Shown in pieces: positions 59,394 to 64,000 of a stretch of 64,000 nt of DNA. A model generated the notes under the pieces. It did not search any database, was not told the origin of the DNA, and was given only the letters and a program-made list of their open reading frames with translations. The stretch's first letter is position 1. Every line of letters begins with the position of its first letter. Source of the DNA: Hemicordylus capensis (lineage: Eukaryota > Chordata > Lepidosauria > Squamata > Cordylidae); assembly GCF_027244095.1 (NCBI RefSeq), contig NC_069658.1, positions 119,094,501 to 119,158,500 on the forward strand. Reading direction: 5' to 3'. Position numbers and translations under genes: made by a program.

Positions 59394-59570
59394 GTCTTAT
59401 AGTGATTCCAACCATTAGTCCACCTAGGTCAATACGGTGTATATTGACTGGCAACAGCTCTCCTGGGTTTCAGATAGAGATATTTCAAAGTTGTTTCTGG
59501 AGATGCCAGGGATTGAAACAGAGGCCTTGATTACAAACCAGGTGCTCTACCACTGAGACACAATGATCCT
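59394..59570 (-). mobile_element. tRNA-derived SINE (same body as 32706-32849)
   Basis: On the minus strand: TGTCTCAGTGGTAGAGCACC (A box), CTGTTTCAATCCCTGGCATC (B box), GAGAGCTGTTGCCAGTCAAT, and a tail GACCTAGGTGGACTAATGG. Body and tail correspond to the SINE group at 32020-32849. Confidence 0.8.
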
Positions 59571-59946
59571 AAGTAATTCACATTATCAGATCTCTTAATC
59601 TACATGTTACAGTGAATGCCCCAAACTGGGCAAATGCTGACATTCATATATAGATAATGACAATTCTTGATGCATTTTGTGAATGTCCAAAAATTGATAT
59701 GCATTCCCCTGCCCACCACCTTTTTGGTTGTCAGCTTTCACTGGTGTAGCTCTTAGACATTCACATAATTTATCTGAGATTGTCAGCATTCATCATCACA
59801 AACACACACTACAAGCTCAATGTATAGCTATATAGCTAAGATGTGGTATAAAAATTACAGCCCTGTTGGCCATAAAATCCAAGCCCTCCATCAAATCTGA
59901 AGTTTAGAACTCATCAGCTAGGAGAAAAGCACCGCCACTTCTCTAT

Positions 59947-60362
59947 TAGAGATGTGCCTGAACCCTGGTTCAAACACTTTTAGGGAAATTAGGAAGAGAA
60001 CTTTGGGGAAGGAGCAGGTGCTTACCTGCTCTCTGCTGCCCCTTCAAGTTTCCTGCTGGGGCAGTGCACCCCCCCCCCCAAGCCCTGTGCACCATTAGCA
60101 CACATGTGGCATTTGTGCATGCGCAGGTGCCATTTGCGTGGTCAGAAACACCATCACACAAATGGTACCTGCGCATGTGCGGATGCCATGTACATGCTGA
60201 TGGCGCATGGGGCTTTTGGGGATGTGCACCATTCCAGCAGGAACCTAGAAGGGGTGGCGGATAGCAGGTAAGCACCAGCTCTCCTTTTCCTTAAAGTTCC
60301 CGTCCTAATTTCCCTAAAAGTGCTCGAACTGCACGTCAAACTGCGGGTCGGGCACATCCCTA
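59947..60362. mobile_element. hAT-type foldback element, TAGGGATGTGC family
   Basis: The left tip is TAGAGATGTGCCTGAACC and the right tip reversed is TAGGGATGTGCCCGACCC. The arms share CACTTTTAGGGAAATTAGGA and GGTGCTTACCTGCT, then meet around 60150 (GGCATTTGTGCATGCGCAGG against its complement). No clear 8-bp duplication remains (flanks TTCTCTAT and ACTGGGAT). No coding. Confidence 0.75.
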
Positions 60363-60849
60363 ACTGGGATACCGTTTTCTTTAAAAAAGAAGCCCATTGA
60401 GTATTTCTTGAGTGATTAGCCTTTGAAATCCCCATTATAAGAGGGTAATCAGATGAGGGCAGACATCACAGGACATGTCAAATGGCCTGACTGACTCCTC
60501 CCAGTACAATCTTCTTTCTCAATAAAGATGGTTGCCACTTCCCTTTCTCTTTAGTGGAGTAGACAACCACCATAGCAAGCTGACATGCAAGTCTAACTTG
60601 ACCCTAATTCAGAGCAGAGATTGCTACCTTGCTGAGCCCCTTTTGTGTCTGCAACAGCTGTCTAACAGTACATGTTTACTTGAGAGTATTTTCTACTCTT
60701 AGTTATTCTGCATGTTTATTTATGCCAGAGTAACTCCTCCTCCTACAAATGTTTATATACCACTCTCCCTCCTAGTTTTACCTTTAATAAGAGGGGGAGT
60801 AATGGAAATAGCCCAGTTAAAATGGGAAACAATGGAAATATATTTTATA

Positions 60850-61523
60850 TTAGCTTAACCTGTGCAGAGCATCTGAGCGCTAGCACTTGATTGCTCCCCT
60901 CACCACATGCCACAGCCTCCCTCACCTCAGAGATATCTCCACCCTCACCTGAGTTGCACTCCTGCTTCTCCATCCAGTTGCTTCCACCCCCATCACCAAA
61001 CTTGGTCCCTCCTCCATCCCTTTACTCTATCCCCCTCACCCCTCTTGGTCACGGCTGTAGTGTTGCTGGCACCTATTGGCCAAGCTGCAGCCCCCTATCC
61101 CCAGAGACCTCCCCACCCTCACTCAAGCCTCACTCTTGCTCCTCCCCACAGGAGCAGCAGCAGCGGTCGACTGAGCCCCCGCTCCTTGCTGCCACCACTT
61201 CCATTGCTGCTTGTTCCCCTCAGGCCGCTGACAGGCCCGGGCCCATCCCTTACCTGCCTGCCTCCCTCTGCCAATGGCCTTGGTAGCCCCAAACAGCAGT
61301 AGCGGTTGACTAGGCTCTCCCTTGCTGTTGCCTTCATGACCGCGCATTTCCCTCAGGCCACTGACAGGCTCGGGCCCGTCCCTCGCCCTTCTTTCTTTCT
61401 TCCCCTCTCTTCTTTTTCTCTCTTTCTTTCTCTTCCACTCACTCTTCCCCTCTCTCTTTCTTCCCCTCCCTCCCTCCCTCCCTCTCACTCTCTCTCAAAT
61501 TTCAGAACTACTTTAATTTAAGA
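60850..61523 (-). mobile_element. Probable non-autonomous Helitron (copy 4)
   Basis: On the minus strand the 3' end has CAGA-TGC-TCTG, eleven bases, then CTAA before a T (plus strand A-TTAG at 60849-60853). The proposed 5' end is TCTTAAATTAAAG after an A (61524 is T on plus). The core is pyrimidine-rich on plus, with a unit repeated at about 127-bp spacing (CAGGCCGCTGACAGGCCCGG near 61222 and CAGGCCACTGACAGGCTCGG near 61353). The hairpin word matches the other three copies; the interior does not. The 5' end is less certain. Confidence 0.6.
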
Positions 61524-62056
61524 TGAGAGTTAAGGTGCTTGTAGTTTTTACTCATGTTCTAAAATGTGTAGGAATTGTAAGCGAATATGTTCACCTTTTC
61601 ACCTTAATTGCCACACCATGTAAGCCGTAATGTCAGTACAGTCTTGTATATTTTGGTGGCTTTACATATTAGGCTCCATGTATCCAAAGTTTGCCTTGGC
61701 CTTTCAGCTTAACACTTAGCTGGGAAGGGATGCATCCAGGTAGAAATTCAACAAGTACATCTTGCACAATCACTTGCTGGATATATATCTGATGAATTTT
61801 TGCCTGATGTATCTCTACAAGGCTAAGGGGTTCCCACAAACGCCACCTACTACAGTAAACATCTAAACAGAAATTCAACATGTCTACATCACTTCCTAGA
61901 GAAGCACCAGATGGGTTTTTTTCTGAAGCATTGTAATGTTATACACAATTAGCTTGCTTATTAACATAATGTCTGAAAAGGGAACTAAGTCATCCTATTT
62001 CCAGTGAGATGGGATCAGTATGCAAACATGGATCACACACATCTCACTATGGGAAA

Positions 62057-63575
62057 GGTCTTTCTTTCTTTCTTTCTTTCTTTGATTTTTATACTGCCCT
62101 TCTGAAATGGCTCAGGGCGGTTTACAATTAAAAAACAGAAACCATTAAAACCAACAACAATTAAAAAAGAAATATAAATATGAACACCAATTAAAAACAT
62201 CTTTAAAAACAATTAAACTATCAAACAATTAAACTATCAGAACAATTAAAACCCTGAAAACCAGGTTAGCATTAAAACAATTAAAACTAATTAAAAACCC
62301 TGAAAGGCCAGGCCAAACAGATGGGTTTTAAGGGCTCTCTCGAAGGTCAGTAAAGAATTAAGATTGCGAATTTCTGCTGGGAGTGCATTCCACAGCCCAG
62401 GAGCAGCTACAGAGAAGGCCCGCCTCTGAGTCACCGCCAAACGAATTGGTGGTAACTGGAGACAGACTGCCTCAGATGACCTTAATGTGTGGTGGGGATA
62501 ATGTAAAAGAAGGCACTCTCTAAGATATCTCGGACCCAAGCCGTTCAGGACTTTAAAGGTAATAACCAGCACTTTGTATTTTGCCCGGAAACATATCGGC
62601 AGCCAGTGTAACCATTTCAAAACAGGCATAATATGGTCTCTCCGGGTTGCCCCAAAGACCAATCTGGCTGCCGCATTCTGAACTAACTGAAGTTTCAGGA
62701 CTACGTACAAAGGCAGCCCCATGTAGAGTGCATTGCAATAGTCAAGCCCAGAGGTTACTAGCTGATGCACCACTGTTTTGAGGTCATCCTCTTCAAGGAA
62801 TGGGCGCAGCTGTCGAATCAGCCGAAGCTGATAGAAAGCACTCCTGGCCATGGCCTCCACCTGAGATACCAGGGTGAGTACTCTCAAGCTGTGCACCTGC
62901 TCCTTCTGGGGGAGTGTAACCCCATCCAGCACAGGAAGATCTAACTCACCCCTCAGATTCTAAACCCCCACAACGAGCACCTCTGTCTTGCTTGGATTCA
63001 GCTTCAATTTGTTCTCCCTGTAGGCAGGCGTTTAGAGAATGAGTGCCATTTCCTGAAGATGAAAAGGAGAAGTAGATTTGGGTGTCATCAGCATACTGAT
63101 AACACCCAGCACCAAACCTCCTGATGACCTCACCCAGCCGTTTCATGTAGATGTTAAAAAGCATTGGTGACAGAATGGAGCCCTTAGGGACTCCATATAA
63201 CACTCCTGTTGGAGGAGCAACTGTCACCAAGCTCCACTATCTGGAATCTACCCGAGACATAGGAATGGAACCACTGCAAGGCAGTGCCCCCTATCCCCAA
63301 CTCCCCCAGGCGATCCAGAAGGATACCATGGTCAATGGTATCGAACGCCGCCAAGAGATCTAGAAGAACCAGCAGAATCACACTCCCTCTGTTGATTCCC
63401 TGGTAAAGGTCATCCATCAGGCCGACCAAGGCTGTCTTAACCCCATAGCCAGCTCTAAAGCCAGTTTGAAATGGGTCTAGATAATCAGTTTTCTCCAAGA
63501 CTGCCTGGAGCTGGTCGGCCACCACCCTCTCAATCACCTTGCCCAACCAAGGGAGATTGGAGATCTCAATCGCTA
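62057..63575 (-). mobile_element. L2-type LINE, reverse transcriptase to 3' end, comparatively well kept
   Basis: On the minus strand: 'WLGKVIERVVADQLQAVLEK', 'DYLDPFQTGFRAGYG', motif A 'LLDLLAAFDTIDH' (about 63340), motif B 'GVPKGSILSPMLFNIYMK' (63205-63140), motif C 'YQYADDTQIYF' (about 63095), then a 213-codon stop-free C-terminal run (62932-62291) with 'KLQLVQNAAARLVFGATRRD', 'PGLWNALPAEIRNLNSLL' and 'LKTHLFG'. It has the L2 order and C-terminus. The 3' UTR ends TAAACCGCCCTGAGCCATTT and (AAAG)n at 62066-62083. Frame changes between the three coding runs disable it, and the 5' half including the endonuclease is missing. Confidence 0.85.
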
Positions 63576-63576
63576 A

Positions 63577-63835
63577 GGGGTTACATGTTACGAAGAACAG
63601 CCCTGCTGTTCTTAGTAACAAAGGTCAAAGGTCCATCTAGTCCAGAACCCTGTTTCCCACAGTGGCCCATCAGATGCCTCTGGGAAGCCCACAGGCAAGA
63701 GGAGAACGCAAGCCCTATCTCCTGCTGTTGTTCCCCTGCAATTGGTATTCAGAGGCATCCTGCCTGTCATCAAGACTAGTAGCCACTGATAGACCTGTCC
63801 TCCATGAATTTGTCTAAGTCCCTTTTAAAGCCGGA
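63577..63835 (-). mobile_element. CR1-type LINE 3' end
   Basis: The minus strand reads GGCTTTAAAAGGGACTTAG, ATGGAGGACAGGTCTATCAG, then 3' UTR TCTGATGGGCCACTGTGGG, GGTTCTGGACTAGATGGACC and the tip AACAGCAGGGCTGTTCTTCG. It is parallel to 8877-9214. It abuts the 5' side of the L2 fragment. Confidence 0.75.
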
Positions 63836-63862
63836 AGTATGAAAATGTGATCATACAGAAAT

Positions 63863-64000
63863 TAGGGATGAGCCCAAATCGTTTCGGCGCCTCTATGAAG
63901 AGGCACTGGAACAATTTGGCTCCCTGCAGCCAAAACGTTTTGGCGCATGGTGAGGGGTGCCTTTAAAAGGAGGCAGGCAGGTCTTACCTGCCCCTCCCTC
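63863..64000. mobile_element. hAT-type foldback element, TAGGGATGTGC family (cut by window end)
   Basis: It starts TAGGGATGAGCCCAAATCG and continues CTATGAAGAGGCACTGGAAC, AAAAGGAGGCAGGCAGGTCT, TACCTGCCCCTCC, which follows the right arm of 12642-13552 read in reverse. The other arm lies beyond the window. Confidence 0.75.

Larger units (their letters stand above)
50767..64000 (-). other. BNC2: BNC2 intron upstream of the last exon (runs past the window)
   Basis: Between the acceptor and the window end no frame resembling the large upstream BNC2 exon is present, so the intron is at least 13.2 kb long. 50806-54130 is mostly unique with a purine run at 53150-53225. Unique stretches also fill 54530-56930, 57050-59390 and 61530-62050. 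The rest is taken by the repeats listed separately. Confidence 0.75.

Noticed and set aside
60891-61302. Two 131-codon Pro/Ser-rich frames
   Set aside because: Compositional frames in the pyrimidine-rich Helitron core.
1-64000. CRISPR arrays, operons, bacterial-type regulatory sites
   Set aside because: Repeat types and the spliced BNC2 exon show vertebrate nuclear DNA; no regularly spaced direct repeats of CRISPR form were seen.

Overview
The window is vertebrate nuclear DNA, almost certainly from a squamate reptile (a lizard or close kin). The evidence is a Sauria SINE with its diagnostic tail, tRNA- and 5S-rRNA-headed SINEs, and many L2, CR1 and R4-clade LINE pieces beside hAT, Tc1/mariner and Helitron DNA transposons. 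I cannot resolve the species.

Only one host gene is supported: the 3' end of BNC2 (basonuclin 2) on the minus strand. Its last coding exon is 50106-50766 and holds the C-terminal C2H2 zinc-finger pair. An AT-rich 3' UTR lies at lower coordinates, probably to about 47 kb. From 50767 to the window end is BNC2 intron; no upstream coding exon was recognised there. Positions 1 to about 46 kb are the flank downstream of BNC2, with no other credible protein-coding gene.

The rest is a layered record of transposition. (1) Four non-autonomous Helitrons (about 571-1788, 23470-23823, 26646-27098, 60850-61523) share a 3' hairpin followed by CTAG or CTAA at an A/T insertion site, and carry very different GC-rich cores. 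(2) At least eleven foldback hAT-type elements occur, several with 8-bp target duplications. Five share the tip TAGGGATGTGC but differ inside. The most striking (617-1511, duplication GAATGTGT) is an almost complete palindrome sitting inside the first Helitron. (3) Deep nests are present: hAT element 28949-31714 holds an L2-type 3' end, whose tail holds an R4-clade LINE with a restriction-like endonuclease domain; a LINE with a 16-bp target duplication (23156-24074) is split by a Helitron; a Sauria SINE is split by a 5S-headed SINE; an L2 is split by a CR1. (4) Two SINE types share one body and tail but have different heads (5S rRNA versus tRNA).

Layout: 0-13.5 kb is repeat-dense with GC-rich DNA transposons and L2/CR1 pieces. 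13.5-23 kb is mostly unique AT-rich DNA with SINEs and L2 tails. 23-34.7 kb is the densest nest. 34.7-44 kb is mostly unique, possibly with conserved non-coding blocks. 44-45.5 kb has two neighbouring hAT elements. 46-50.8 kb is the BNC2 3' end. 50.8-64 kb is intron with late insertions. The coding exon and presumed 3' UTR are free of recognisable transposons.
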